Below are positions 35,362 to 43,749 of a DNA stretch of 64,000 nucleotides, one piece after another. Numbering within the stretch: the stretch's first letter is position 1; every line of letters begins with the position of its first letter. The stretch spans positions 1 through 64,000 of the forward strand of contig JABARQ010000046.1 in NCBI GenBank assembly GCA_019186985.1, given 5' to 3'. The DNA comes from Prosthecobacter sp. (GTDB lineage: Bacteria; Verrucomicrobiota; Verrucomicrobiia; Verrucomicrobiales; Verrucomicrobiaceae). Position numbers and translations under genes: made by a program. The notes under the pieces were generated by a model. It did no database searches. It worked only from the letters and a program-made list of their open reading frames with translations, and was not told the origin of the DNA.

Positions 35362-36096
35362 TCAGGCCTCCGGGGGCGGCTCCTCTGCAGGTTCCGGCGC
35401 GGATCCGGGCGTGTGCACCTTTTCGATCAGCTCGCCTTTCATGTTGGCCGCCACCTGCGCAAGCACCTGCACGGCCCCGTCGAACTTCAGGTCGTCCACC
35501 ACCACCTTCTGCTCGGAACCGCCCTCGGGCCGGTGCCAGACATAGGCGAGCCCCTTGTTGTCCCAGAGACGCTTGTCCACGCGGAAGACGTCGGCATGAC
35601 GCACGACCACTCCTTCGGGCGAGATGAAATGATCCGCCTCGCCACGCAGCACCTTGTGCCTGTTGCGCAGGATGGTCAGCCCGACGAACAGGGCGGCCAG
35701 AAGCGTTCCGCCTCCCCACCAGAACTGCTCGTCAATCTCCTTCTGCGTGTAGCGGTGCGGCTTTTCCGGCCAGCCGTTCTGCGCGGCATGGGAGACCCAG
35801 CGCGGGGGCTCTCCGTCACGCCCCGTCGGCCAGCCCTGCTGGCGGGCGTTCTCCACCCACACGTCCACCTTCCCGGCCGCCTTCGCCTCGTCAAAGGTCC
35901 GCAGCACCACCTCCTCAAACCACACCTGCTTGTCCGCGATCCGGTTGGCGGCGGGATAACCAAATTTGCCGTCGTAGAGAAAGTACAGGCCGAAGGCCGC
36001 CAGCATCCCGGCCAGCATGGCCATGCGCTTGAAGTACCACGGCGTGACGCGGCAGAGGATGGGAAAGTCGGGCGGCCTGGTGGTGGCGTCGGTCAT
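35362..36096 (-). CDS. hypothetical membrane protein
   Basis: The product is 244 aa from the ATG at 36096 (MTDATTRPPDFPILCRV); an in-frame start at 36144 is less likely. Two transmembrane helices (MAMLAGMLAAFGLYFLY, about 26-42, and FWWGGGTLLAALFVGLTIL, about 126-144) enclose a polar segment with Trp-rich repeats (QQGWPTGRDGEPPRWVSHAA, AQNGWPEKPH). The C-terminal domain (about 145-244) looks like a PH-like beta domain with VVVDDLKFDGAVQVL, then a Pro/Glu tail. No family named. It is divergent from the monooxygenase fusion gene. Confidence 0.65.
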   Translation of the reverse strand: MTDATTRPPDFPILCRVTPWYFKRMAMLAGMLAAFGLYFLYDGKFGYPAANRIADKQVWFEEVVLRTFDEAKAAGKVDVWVENARQQGWPTGRDGEPPRWVSHAAQNGWPEKPHRYTQKEIDEQFWWGGGTLLAALFVGLTILRNRHKVLRGEADHFISPEGVVVRHADVFRVDKRLWDNKGLAYVWHRPEGGSEQKVVVDDLKFDGAVQVLAQVAANMKGELIEKVHTPGSAPEPAEEPPPEA

Positions 36097-36237
36097 GCCC
36101 CATTCCATCACCGCACCCGCCCCCTCCGCAACCAGACTTTGCACCCCGGCGCAACCGTCCCGCTTCTCCCGGGTTCTGGCTGCACCCTCGTTTTTATGTC
36201 ATACAAGGCTGCGTCCGGCCTCACTCACCCCGTCCCC

Positions 36238-38469
36238 ATGAAACGCCCTGCCGTCGCCTCCCTCCTGGTCTTTGCCGCCGCCGGATTCCACCTGCACGCC
36301 CAGTCCGCAGGGCTGCGCTCCAAGTTTGACGCCTTTGACTCCAACAAGGACGGTGTCATCGACGGCGAGGAAATGAACGCCAGCCCCGTGCTCGGTCCCC
36401 TTGACCTGGATGCCGACGGACGCCTGACCTTCCTGGAGGCTGTGAAGGCCCTGCGCCAGAAGGCTGCGCCGGCTTCGGCCTCCACCTCCGCCGAGCCCGC
36501 CCCTGGCGACCGCCGGCTCTTCGACTTCCTCGACAAGAACAAGGATGGCAGGCTTGTCGAAGATGAACTTCCGCGCAGGCAGTGGTTTGAACGCCTCGAC
36601 ACTGACAAGGACGGTGAAGTCACCTTTGAAGAGGCCGACGCCGTCGTCGCCCGCATGAGGGAGATGGGTGAAAAGATCCCCGCCATCCCTGGCGCGCCCG
36701 GACAGGAGTCCTCCGCTGCAGAACCGCCTGCCGAGGATCTCTCCGAGGCACCCCGCATCCTCAAGGCCAATGAGCATGGTGTCGGCAGCCTGGTCGCGGA
36801 TGTCCTGCTCAGGGATTTCGCCGGCCAGGAAAGGCACCTGCGTGACCATGTCACCGGCAGCAAGGGGCTGGTGATCGCCTTCTTCGGCGCCACCTGTCCC
36901 ATCAGCGGCAAGCTCGGGCCTGAACTGGCCCGGCTTGAAAAGGATCTTCCCCCGCAGGGCCTGCGCATGATCCTGGTCTGCCCGGTCGGGGCGGAGTCCC
37001 GGGAGGACATCCAAAAGTTTGTGAGCGCCCATGCACTGGCCTCGCCCGTCATTCATGACGCGGACGGCAGGCTTGGCGCCGCCCTCGCCGCCACCACCAC
37101 GACCGAGGTCTTCCTGCTCGACGCTGCGCGCACGCTTTTCTACCGCGGCGCCGTCAATGACCAGTACGGCCTTGGTTATGCCAGGGAGTCCGCCACCCGG
37201 CCCTATCTGCGCGACGCCGTGAAGGCGCTGCTCAAGGGGGTGGAGCCGGAGATCGCCGCCACCACCGCCCCCGGATGCGCCCTGGACCTGAAGACGGCGG
37301 GCGCGGTGTCGAAATCGGACGTCACCTACCACAACCAGGTCGAACGCATCATGCAGAACCGCTGCGTCGAATGCCACCATCAGGGAGGTGTCGGCCCCTT
37401 CAGCCTGGAGTCCTATGAAGACGTCATCGAAAACGCCGGCATGATCCGCAAGCAGGTGGAGCGAGGCGCCATGCCGCCCTGGTTTGCCGCCGCACCCGCC
37501 GGGGACGAGGAGAGCCCATGGGCCAATGATTGTTCGCTGTCGAAACAGGAGAAGTCCGATCTGATTGCCTGGCTGGCCGGCGACCGCCCGCGCGGCAATC
37601 CGGCGGAGGCTCCGTTGAAGCGCGCCTTCAGCTCCGAATGGCAGCTTGGAAAACCGGATGCCGTCCTGCAGCTTCCGCGTGCTGTTTCGATCAAGGCCGA
37701 GGGAACGATGCCCTACCAGTTCCTCACCGTGGAGACGGGCTTCACCGAGGACCGCTGGGTGCGCGGTTACGAAATCCTGCCCACGGATGCGAGCGTGGTT
37801 CATCACGTCATCGTACAGGTGCATCCCAAGGGCAGCAAGGTGCGCAACCGTGGCGAGGGCACCGAAGGTTACTGGGCGGCCTACGTGCCTGGCAACACGC
37901 ATCACCTGTGGCCGGAAGGTTATGCCAAAAAGCTGCCTGCCGGAGCCACAGTCAGCTTCCAGATTCATTACACGCCCAACGGCCGGGCCACCCAGGACCA
38001 GCTTCGCATGGGCCTTCATTTCGCCACCGGGGAGCCGCGCCACATCGTGCACACCGCCGCTGTCGCCAACCTGCGCCTGAACATTCCGCCGGGCGCTTCA
38101 AAACATCTCGAGACCAAGGAGCAGGCCGTCCCGTTTGACATGAACGTCATGGCCTACATGGCCCACATGCACCTGCGGGGAAAAGCCTTCAAGTTCGAGG
38201 TCACGCGCCCCGATGGCAGCCAGGAGGTGCTGCTCGACATTCCTCGCTACGACTTCAACTGGCAGCTCCGCTACGACTATGCGCGCTCGCATTTCCTGCC
38301 GCGCGGCAGCCGGGTTAAAATCACCGCCGTGTTTGACAACAGCGAGGGCAACCCCGCCAACCCGGACCCGTCGAAGACCGTCCGCTGGGGCTCCCAGACC
38401 TTCGACGAGATGATGATCGGCTACATCGAGTACTCCACGCCTCACAAGCGCGACGTCGCGGCCCGGTGA
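36238..38469 (+). CDS. secreted EF-hand/redoxin/cytochrome c/copper monooxygenase fusion
   Basis: The product is 743 aa from the ATG at 36238 (signal peptide MKRPAVASLLVFAAAGFHLHAQ). Order: four EF-hand loops (about 34-45, 57-68, 99-110, 121-132; for example DSNKDGVIDGEE, DKNKDGRLVEDE); an AhpC/TSA-redoxin-like domain with ATCPISGKLGPEL; one c-type heme site CVECH (376-380); and a C-terminal PHM/DBH-like type II copper monooxygenase region with HHVIVQVHP, NTHHLWPEG, QIHYTPNG and MAYMAHMHLRG copper-ligand motifs. This architecture is typical of secreted planctomycete and verrucomicrobial oxidoreductases. Likely a periplasmic, calcium-binding, heme- and copper-containing oxidoreductase; substrate unknown. 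Confidence 0.85.
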   Translation: MKRPAVASLLVFAAAGFHLHAQSAGLRSKFDAFDSNKDGVIDGEEMNASPVLGPLDLDADGRLTFLEAVKALRQKAAPASASTSAEPAPGDRRLFDFLDKNKDGRLVEDELPRRQWFERLDTDKDGEVTFEEADAVVARMREMGEKIPAIPGAPGQESSAAEPPAEDLSEAPRILKANEHGVGSLVADVLLRDFAGQERHLRDHVTGSKGLVIAFFGATCPISGKLGPELARLEKDLPPQGLRMILVCPVGAESREDIQKFVSAHALASPVIHDADGRLGAALAATTTTEVFLLDAARTLFYRGAVNDQYGLGYARESATRPYLRDAVKALLKGVEPEIAATTAPGCALDLKTAGAVSKSDVTYHNQVERIMQNRCVECHHQGGVGPFSLESYEDVIENAGMIRKQVERGAMPPWFAAAPAGDEESPWANDCSLSKQEKSDLIAWLAGDRPRGNPAEAPLKRAFSSEWQLGKPDAVLQLPRAVSIKAEGTMPYQFLTVETGFTEDRWVRGYEILPTDASVVHHVIVQVHPKGSKVRNRGEGTEGYWAAYVPGNTHHLWPEGYAKKLPAGATVSFQIHYTPNGRATQDQLRMGLHFATGEPRHIVHTAAVANLRLNIPPGASKHLETKEQAVPFDMNVMAYMAHMHLRGKAFKFEVTRPDGSQEVLLDIPRYDFNWQLRYDYARSHFLPRGSRVKITAVFDNSEGNPANPDPSKTVRWGSQTFDEMMIGYIEYSTPHKRDVAAR

Positions 38470-38547
38470 CCGGCGTGTTTTGGGGAGCAAGGACCGATGC
38501 AGATGCAGCGTGAAGTTCATCGATGCAGGCATCCCAGGATAGGATGC

Positions 38548-38575
38548 TTGACGTAATAACATTCGTGACTACATT
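38548..38575 (+). promoter_or_regulatory. candidate promoter of the AbrB/Doc pair
   Basis: TTGACG (38548-38553), 16-base spacer, TACATT (38570-38575). Transcription would begin about one or two bases before the ATG at 38584, giving an almost leaderless message; no clear Shine-Dalgarno is present between. AT-rich relative to flanks. Autorepression by the AbrB-like protein would be expected to act here. Confidence 0.45.
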
Positions 38576-38583
38576 GAGATGTC

Positions 38584-38811
38584 ATGGTTCTTGAACTCAA
38601 GCTTCGCAAAATTGGCAATTCCGTGGGGCTTGTCCTGCCCAAGGAAGCCCTCGCACATCTCAAGGTTGAAGAGGGTGACACGGTGACATTGACCGAATCC
38701 CAGGACGGCATGCGGCTGACCGCCAGCAACCCCGAGTTTGCCAAAACCATGGAGGTCTTTGAAAGCCTGAACCGTCGTTACCGAAACACGCTGCGAGAGC
38801 TGGCAAAATGA
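38584..38811 (+). CDS. AbrB/MazE-type antitoxin
   Basis: The product is 75 aa. Residues 3-50 form an AbrB/SpoVT swapped-hairpin domain: LELKLRKIGNSVGLVLPKEA then LKVEEGDTVTLTESQDG. The C-terminal 25 residues (MEVFESLNRRYRNTLRELAK) are probably the toxin-binding helix. The stop overlaps the start of the Doc-family toxin gene (ATGA). As usual for antitoxins it should bind DNA, repress its own promoter, and neutralise the toxin. Confidence 0.88.
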   Translation: MVLELKLRKIGNSVGLVLPKEALAHLKVEEGDTVTLTESQDGMRLTASNPEFAKTMEVFESLNRRYRNTLRELAK

Positions 38812-39203
38812 AGCCGCCGTACTGGATGACGCGTGATGAGTGCCTTGCGCTGCATGACATGATGCTGTCGTTCTATGGAGGCATCGAGGGAGTGCGTGAT
38901 GGTCATCTCCTGGAGTCCGCTCTTGCCCGCCCACGGCAGCTTTTTCATTATGGCAGGCCCTCCATGGCTGAGCTGGCCGCCGCTTACACGGCGGGAATCG
39001 TGAAAAATCATCCGTTTGTTGATGGAAACAAACGCACGGGCTTCATGCTTGGTGCGGGTTTTTTGGAACGCAACGGCCATGAATTCCATGCATCTGAAGC
39101 CGATGCAGTGGTTTGCACGCTGGCCCTGGCCGCAGGTGAAATGACGGAAGCAGCCTACGCCTTGTGGATGAAGGCCAGCTCGAGCACGCAAAAACGTGGC
39201 TAG
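38808..39203 (+). CDS. doc: death-on-curing (Doc) family Fic-fold toxin
   Basis: The product is 131 aa. The active-site loop HPFVDGNKRTG (residues 68-78) matches the Doc motif, with the catalytic His68 and the Asp-Gly-Asn-Lys-Arg run; the early RDGHLLESALARP block is also typical. Doc toxins transfer phosphate to elongation factor Tu and stop translation. Translationally coupled to the AbrB-type antitoxin. It sits at the edge of the accessory island that holds the ATPase-nuclease gene and the integrase relic. Confidence 0.9.
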   Translation: MKPPYWMTRDECLALHDMMLSFYGGIEGVRDGHLLESALARPRQLFHYGRPSMAELAAAYTAGIVKNHPFVDGNKRTGFMLGAGFLERNGHEFHASEADAVVCTLALAAGEMTEAAYALWMKASSSTQKRG

Positions 39204-39545
39204 AATGCCTCATGCATAAGTGGTCATGGTGCAGAACAGCGCTGCATCCGCACAGCCTGATCATGCACTGCACATGACCGGAAGATTAAATCAACCTCTT
39301 CTATTTCGTTTATAATCAACGAAGAGGGCGACTGATGTTCGCGAACTGAGAATGCGCCTAAGAACATGTCCACCATCATCTATTGACGTTGCTCCCTTCC
39401 TTTGCATCGCAGGCTGCCTCGAGAGAAACGAAGTTGTTGAAAGCCACCAACGAGAACACTGTTTCGTGACAGCCTTGACTTAGCTTTCTACCACGGGCTT
39501 AGATTCAGCATCGTGGCTCTCGCCCCGTAGCCCAAGTTATTTCCA
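39204..39545. other. intergenic region of the accessory island with inverted repeat
   Basis: This 342-base gap has no open frame of note and is less GC-rich than the flanks. It holds an inverted repeat around 39296-39329 in which CCTCTTC pairs with GAAGAGG and, nested, TTCGTT with AACGAA. It could be a terminator for the toxin gene, a recombination site or a binding site. The right end carries the possible promoter of the next gene. Confidence 0.45.
39475..39503 (+). promoter_or_regulatory. possible promoter of the ATPase-nuclease gene
   Basis: TTGACT (39475-39480) is followed after exactly 17 bases by CTTAGA (39498-39503). The -35 is good, the -10 weak. Predicted start of transcription is about 35 bases before the ATG at 39546. 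No clear Shine-Dalgarno was seen. Confidence 0.3.
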
Positions 39546-41642
39546 ATGTCGACTAATCCTACCCCCATTGGGCCACACTCCCTTGGCGACGTGACCGCCG
39601 AAATCGATAAGGCGATGCTCAACAGGGCCTTCTTCGAAACGCGGGACTATTTTGCGCTCCAAGAATCGGCGGAGCACTGCATCATTGTGGGCAGGCGGGG
39701 AACTGGGAAAAGCGCCCTGTGCTACAAGTTGGGGCAACATTGGGGGAGGGACGAACATAACGTGATTCTCCGAGTCTCACCGGAAGATCACCAGCTGATC
39801 CTCCTCCGCCATTATGTAGGCACGTTTGGGACGAGTCCCAATCTCTTACGAGCGGCAGCAAAGACGTTCTGGCGGTACGCTATCATTTTGGAGGTGGCGG
39901 ACCTCTGCCAGAATTTCCGGGATGGCCCTGAAACTGCAAAGATCACTCTGCATCTGTCGAATTGGAGGAAAAGTGGAACCGGGATGTTCGAGCGTCTCGG
40001 CTCGACACTCAGCGGTTTAAAGCTGAGCACCGAACCCGACCTGCAACTGCCGACATTGGTCAAGCTGCTTGAGGTCGATGACCTACAGCAAGAGCTTAAC
40101 CACGTGCTTACAAAGACGAGGAAGCAGGCACGGGTGTTGGTGGACCGGCTTGATGAAGGTTTTGAACCCACCGCGTCCGGCGTTGCTGTGATTGGAGGAG
40201 CCGCGCTAGCTGCCACCCTGCTTAACGCTGCCGTGGAAAAAATGCGAGTTTACATTTTCGTCCGAGACAATATCGCGAGGGCAATCGCTGAGAGCGACAT
40301 GGATTATTCACGGAATCTTGAAAGTCGGGTGCTGAGGCTTCACTGGGAAGAGCAATCTCTGTTTTATATGATCTGTCGGCGCCTCCGTGCTGCCTTTGCC
40401 ATTGATGAGGTAAAGGACCTCCGGGTGTGGGATGCCATGACCCACCAAGATGTTAGGGGCAGGGAAGGCTTTCGAAAATGCCTCCGGCTTACGCTTTACC
40501 GGCCTCGCGATTTGATTTTGCTTTTGAATAAGGCTTTATACCGGGCTGGCACCCATGGCCGTCGCCATGTTGACAATTCTGACATCAACGCATCCGCAAG
40601 GGAGATTTCAGAGAACCGTAAGCGCGATCTCGTCAGCGAATATAGCTCCTCCATACCAGGTTTGGATCGTTTCGTGGATGCTTTTAAGGAAGCAGGCACG
40701 ACCTTCACATACCCAGAAGCTGTCCAGAGGATCAACTCGATCTTTGATGGAACTGGTTCTGCCTTTATGTCGATCCCAGCGGTTGCCCTCCAAACCGCAA
40801 GAATAATCGGAGATGCCGGGGAAGTGGTGCGGCTGCTGTACTCAGTGGGTTTCTTGGGGGTGACAGCTGAGCAGGGCACAAGCTTCATATTCTCGCACGA
40901 TGGCAAAAGCCCCCTGCATGAATTCAAGTCCACTACGAAGCTGCTCGTTCACCCGTGCTACTGGTTGGCATTGAATCTACAGGAGCAGTTTTTCGGTGAA
41001 GCCGGAGCAGCGGAGATCCACGATGACTTGGATCTGGAGGTAATCACAGATTCAACTGAAATCCGAAATAGGAAACTTGGGCAGCTTATTTCAGAATTGG
41101 ATTCTATCGAAGAAGGAGCGGAAGACGCGCATGATTTCGAAGATTGGTGTCTGCGGGCTCTCCAAATCTTGTTTGCTGGCGCTTTGGACAATATCCGGCT
41201 TCATCCGAACAAGACCGCAAACCAGCGACGCGACATCGTCGCTCGGAATACAGAATCCACACCCTTTTGGAAGCGGATTCTGACAGACTATGGCTGCCGC
41301 CAAGTCATTTTTGAAATAAAGAACTATTCTGATTCTCTTGGTCCCACCGAGTTTAGGCAGATGGCGTCGTACCTCGGTCAGGCATATGGAAGGATTGGGT
41401 TCATCGTCAACAGGGCGGAGGGTGACGACTTGAGAAAGGGCGCAGAGTTAGACTGGTTCCGCGAGCTTTATTATCACGATCAGCAGAAGAAGGTGGTAAT
41501 AAAGCTTCCCGCGAAAATCATCGCTACCTTACTATCGAAGCTGCGCAGCCCAGAAAAGTATTCAGCGGCTGATAAGCGTCTCAACAAGCTTTTGGACACA
41601 TACGAGACCATTTATTTGGCTCAAGGTGGGCGTGGACGCTGA
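39546..41642 (+). CDS. P-loop ATPase with C-terminal PD-(D/E)XK-like nuclease (Sll1717-like), putative defence protein
   Basis: The product is 698 aa with no signal peptide. Walker A is GRRGTGKS (residues 49-56); a Walker B-like VLVDRLDEGF lies near 197-206 and a helical region with ESRVLRLHWEEQSL and LYRPRDLILLLNKAL follows, as in Sll1717-type P-loop ATPases. Near the C-terminus RRDIVARN (Asp563) and VIFEIKNYSD (Glu590, Lys592), with EFRQMASYLGQAYGRIG, form a restriction-endonuclease-like D...E-x-K core. ATPase sensor plus nuclease in one chain fits an abortive-infection defence effector. Base composition is lower in GC than the flanks, and an AbrB/Doc pair and an integrase relic flank it. 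Function is inferred. Confidence 0.75.
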   Translation: MSTNPTPIGPHSLGDVTAEIDKAMLNRAFFETRDYFALQESAEHCIIVGRRGTGKSALCYKLGQHWGRDEHNVILRVSPEDHQLILLRHYVGTFGTSPNLLRAAAKTFWRYAIILEVADLCQNFRDGPETAKITLHLSNWRKSGTGMFERLGSTLSGLKLSTEPDLQLPTLVKLLEVDDLQQELNHVLTKTRKQARVLVDRLDEGFEPTASGVAVIGGAALAATLLNAAVEKMRVYIFVRDNIARAIAESDMDYSRNLESRVLRLHWEEQSLFYMICRRLRAAFAIDEVKDLRVWDAMTHQDVRGREGFRKCLRLTLYRPRDLILLLNKALYRAGTHGRRHVDNSDINASAREISENRKRDLVSEYSSSIPGLDRFVDAFKEAGTTFTYPEAVQRINSIFDGTGSAFMSIPAVALQTARIIGDAGEVVRLLYSVGFLGVTAEQGTSFIFSHDGKSPLHEFKSTTKLLVHPCYWLALNLQEQFFGEAGAAEIHDDLDLEVITDSTEIRNRKLGQLISELDSIEEGAEDAHDFEDWCLRALQILFAGALDNIRLHPNKTANQRRDIVARNTESTPFWKRILTDYGCRQVIFEIKNYSDSLGPTEFRQMASYLGQAYGRIGFIVNRAEGDDLRKGAELDWFRELYYHDQQKKVVIKLPAKIIATLLSKLRSPEKYSAADKRLNKLLDTYETIYLAQGGRGR

Positions 41643-41746
41643 AGCTGCTTGCTGTTGCGCGTGCGGTTAAAAACCTGCCCCGAGCCGAGGCAGGAACAGA
41701 TCGCTTGGAAACTGCTCCTGATCGGACATTGACGCGGCTGAAGTCC

Positions 41747-42150
41747 TCAAAAGACATAGTGTAATGCTCCCCTCAAAGTTGGACAAGAGCCAGTGTTGTT
41801 CAGGCGGCTTGTTGATGGGGTGGGTTTGGAGCTTGCCTGAGTAATGAGTTGATTCCGGTAGGCGAGGATCGTTTTCGAATCGATCTTACTAATGCAGGCG
41901 TCCGCCCGCCCCTCCAGGAAGCTGAGAAATTTGTTCACTGAGCCCCGGCAAAACGCCAGCGTTGCGGCGGCGGTGCCTTTTTTCAGCAAGCCAGTTTTCG
42001 GTGTACTCCCGCATTGTAAGCGCCACGACATCTTGCCCCGTAATCGTCTTGTGAAGCTCTGCAATCACGCTGCGGATTTGGCGAACGGTCTGCTTCTGCC
42101 TCGCCGCCAGTTCGAAGGAGTCGGCGATCCTCTGCCCTTCGCCCGGTGAG
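41747..42150 (-). pseudogene. frameshifted and truncated tyrosine integrase
   Basis: On the minus strand from about 42150, one frame reads GEGQRIADSFELAARQKQTV then VVALTMREYTENWLAEK; near 41985 the reading jumps to a second frame reading GTAAATLAFCRGSVNKFLSF then KIDSKTILAYRNQLITQASS, ending at 41747. Joined, this is the N-terminal arm and core-binding (SAM-like) part of a tyrosine recombinase. The catalytic R...HxxR...Y domain is absent. The relic marks past integration of the accessory island and lies directly against the 3' end of the D-aminoacylase gene. Confidence 0.7.
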
Positions 42151-42153
42151 TCT

Positions 42154-43710
42154 TCACGAGCCGTGTCGCAGAGGTCCGCCGGGCCGTGCCTGGGTGAGCC
42201 GGCCGTCCTCGATCACCGGCACGCCGTTCACCAGCACCTGGGAGAAGCCCTCCGCGTAATGATGCGGATCCTTGAAGGTGGACGGGTCCGACACCCGGCC
42301 CGGATCCAGGACGACGATGTCCGCCCACGCCCCGTGCTTCAGCTCGCCACGGCCTTCCAGCCGGAAGGTCCGCGCCGGCAGGCTGGTCATGCGCCGCACG
42401 GCCTCCTCCAGTGAAAGCACTTTTTGTTCGCGGACATAGCGTGCCAGGATGCGCGCGTTGTTGCCGTAGCTGCGCGGATGAGGCACGTCCTCGCCCAGGC
42501 GGCGGGGGCCGCCGTCGCTGGCCACCAGGGTCTGCGGATGCTTCAGGAAGACCCGGAGGTCCTTCTCGTTCATGCCATGGTAGATGCCGCTGCCGCCGCC
42601 GCGCGCCTCCATGTCCAGGAGCAGCTCCACCTGGTCGTCCAGCGAGTCGCCGCCGCGCACTTTCCGGGCCGCCTCGGGAATGCTCAGGCCGTTCAGGGAC
42701 GGGTCGGCGGCAAACCTGGCGACGACGGCGTAACTGTAGTCCTTGCGGCCTCCGCGCGCCAGGATCGCCTTCATGCCCTCGACGATCCGCGCCTTCTCCG
42801 CAGGGGCCGCCAGGCGTTTGAGAAAGTCCTCCTTCGTGCCTTCCAGGGCGCTGTCGGGAATGGTCTGGCGCAGCCCGGTGCTGGAGGCGGTGTAAGCATA
42901 GATGTCGTGGGTGATCTCCAGCCCTCCGGCACGCGCCTGATCCAGCTTTTCCAGCACCTCCGCCGCCCTGCCCCAGGCTGTCGGCCCGGTCAGCTTGATG
43001 TGGCTCAGCTCCGCCCGCACGCCGGCCTCGCGGGCGATTTTCAGGAACTCGTCCACCGCCTCGAAGATGCGCACGGTCTCGTGCCGGATGTGGCTGGCAT
43101 AGACGCCTCCGTGCTTCGACACGACCCTGGCCAGCTCGATGATCTCGTCCGTCTTCGCAAACGAGCCCGGCACATAGATCAGGCCCGTGCTCATGCCCAC
43201 CGCGCCGTCCTTCATCGCCTGGTCCACGATCTGCTTCATGGTTTCCATCTGCGCGGCGCCGGGTGCGCGGATGAACCTGCCGCCCATGCCCTGCTCGCGC
43301 ACCGCCCCGTGGCCGATGAGCGTCGCCACGTTCAGCGTCATGCCAGCCTTGCCGATCTCTTCAAAGAAGGCCGCCACATCCGTGCGCGAGTTGCCGCAGT
43401 TGCCGGTGATGATCGTGGTCACGCCCATGCGCAGGAAGTTCTCCGCCGCCGGATTCTCCGCGATCTTTTCCGAATGGGTGTGCACGTCGATGAAGCCCGG
43501 GGCGACCACCTGGCCTGCGGCGTCGATGACCTTGTCGGCCGTTCCCCGGACTTCGCCCAGGGCGGCGATTCGTCCTTCCTTGACCGCCACATCACCTTTG
43601 CGTGCCGGTGCTCCGGTGCCGTCGACGATCCGGCCGCCGGTGATCAGAAGATCAAAGTCGGCGGCGGGGAGCAGGCAGGCCGAGATGAAGAGGATGGCGA
43701 GGAGACGCAT
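42154..43710 (-). CDS. secreted N-acyl-D-amino-acid deacylase (D-aminoacylase)
   Basis: The product is 518 aa from the ATG at 43710, giving a short signal peptide (MRLLAILFISACLLPA). Amidohydrolase features: FDLLITGGRIVDGTG, the metal motif GFIDVHTHSEK, later ASHIRHE and HGMNEKDL, and SDGGPRR with the catalytic Asp. This family removes acyl groups from N-acyl-D-amino acids and often lies with peptidoglycan-peptide or D-amino-acid catabolism genes. It ends four bases from the integrase relic, and the last residues (QARPGGPLRHGS) may have been altered by the insertion. Third gene of a cytochrome, peptide-binding protein, deacylase run. Confidence 0.88.
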   Translation of the reverse strand: MRLLAILFISACLLPAADFDLLITGGRIVDGTGAPARKGDVAVKEGRIAALGEVRGTADKVIDAAGQVVAPGFIDVHTHSEKIAENPAAENFLRMGVTTIITGNCGNSRTDVAAFFEEIGKAGMTLNVATLIGHGAVREQGMGGRFIRAPGAAQMETMKQIVDQAMKDGAVGMSTGLIYVPGSFAKTDEIIELARVVSKHGGVYASHIRHETVRIFEAVDEFLKIAREAGVRAELSHIKLTGPTAWGRAAEVLEKLDQARAGGLEITHDIYAYTASSTGLRQTIPDSALEGTKEDFLKRLAAPAEKARIVEGMKAILARGGRKDYSYAVVARFAADPSLNGLSIPEAARKVRGGDSLDDQVELLLDMEARGGGSGIYHGMNEKDLRVFLKHPQTLVASDGGPRRLGEDVPHPRSYGNNARILARYVREQKVLSLEEAVRRMTSLPARTFRLEGRGELKHGAWADIVVLDPGRVSDPSTFKDPHHYAEGFSQVLVNGVPVIEDGRLTQARPGGPLRHGS

Positions 43711-43749
43711 GGCCTGAGAACGTTCCTTCATGCCTTCGCCAAACATTTT

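Noticed and set aside
35413-36237. N-terminal extension of the copper-monooxygenase fusion frame
   Set aside because: The frame is open upstream, but the extension lacks features and overlaps the opposite-strand membrane protein; the ATG at 36238 starts a signal peptide.
39204-39545. tRNA gene as island attachment site
   Set aside because: No cloverleaf with the T-loop GTTCGAATC-type sequence could be found in the gap or elsewhere at the island borders.
12508-41730. A 16-base string (CTCCTGATCGGACATT) occurring near 12510 and again near 41715
   Set aside because: One chance repeat of this length is expected in a 64-kb window; no flanking similarity was seen.
41985-42010. Possibility that the integrase frameshift is programmed
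   Set aside because: The catalytic domain is missing altogether, so the gene is degenerate regardless of the frameshift.
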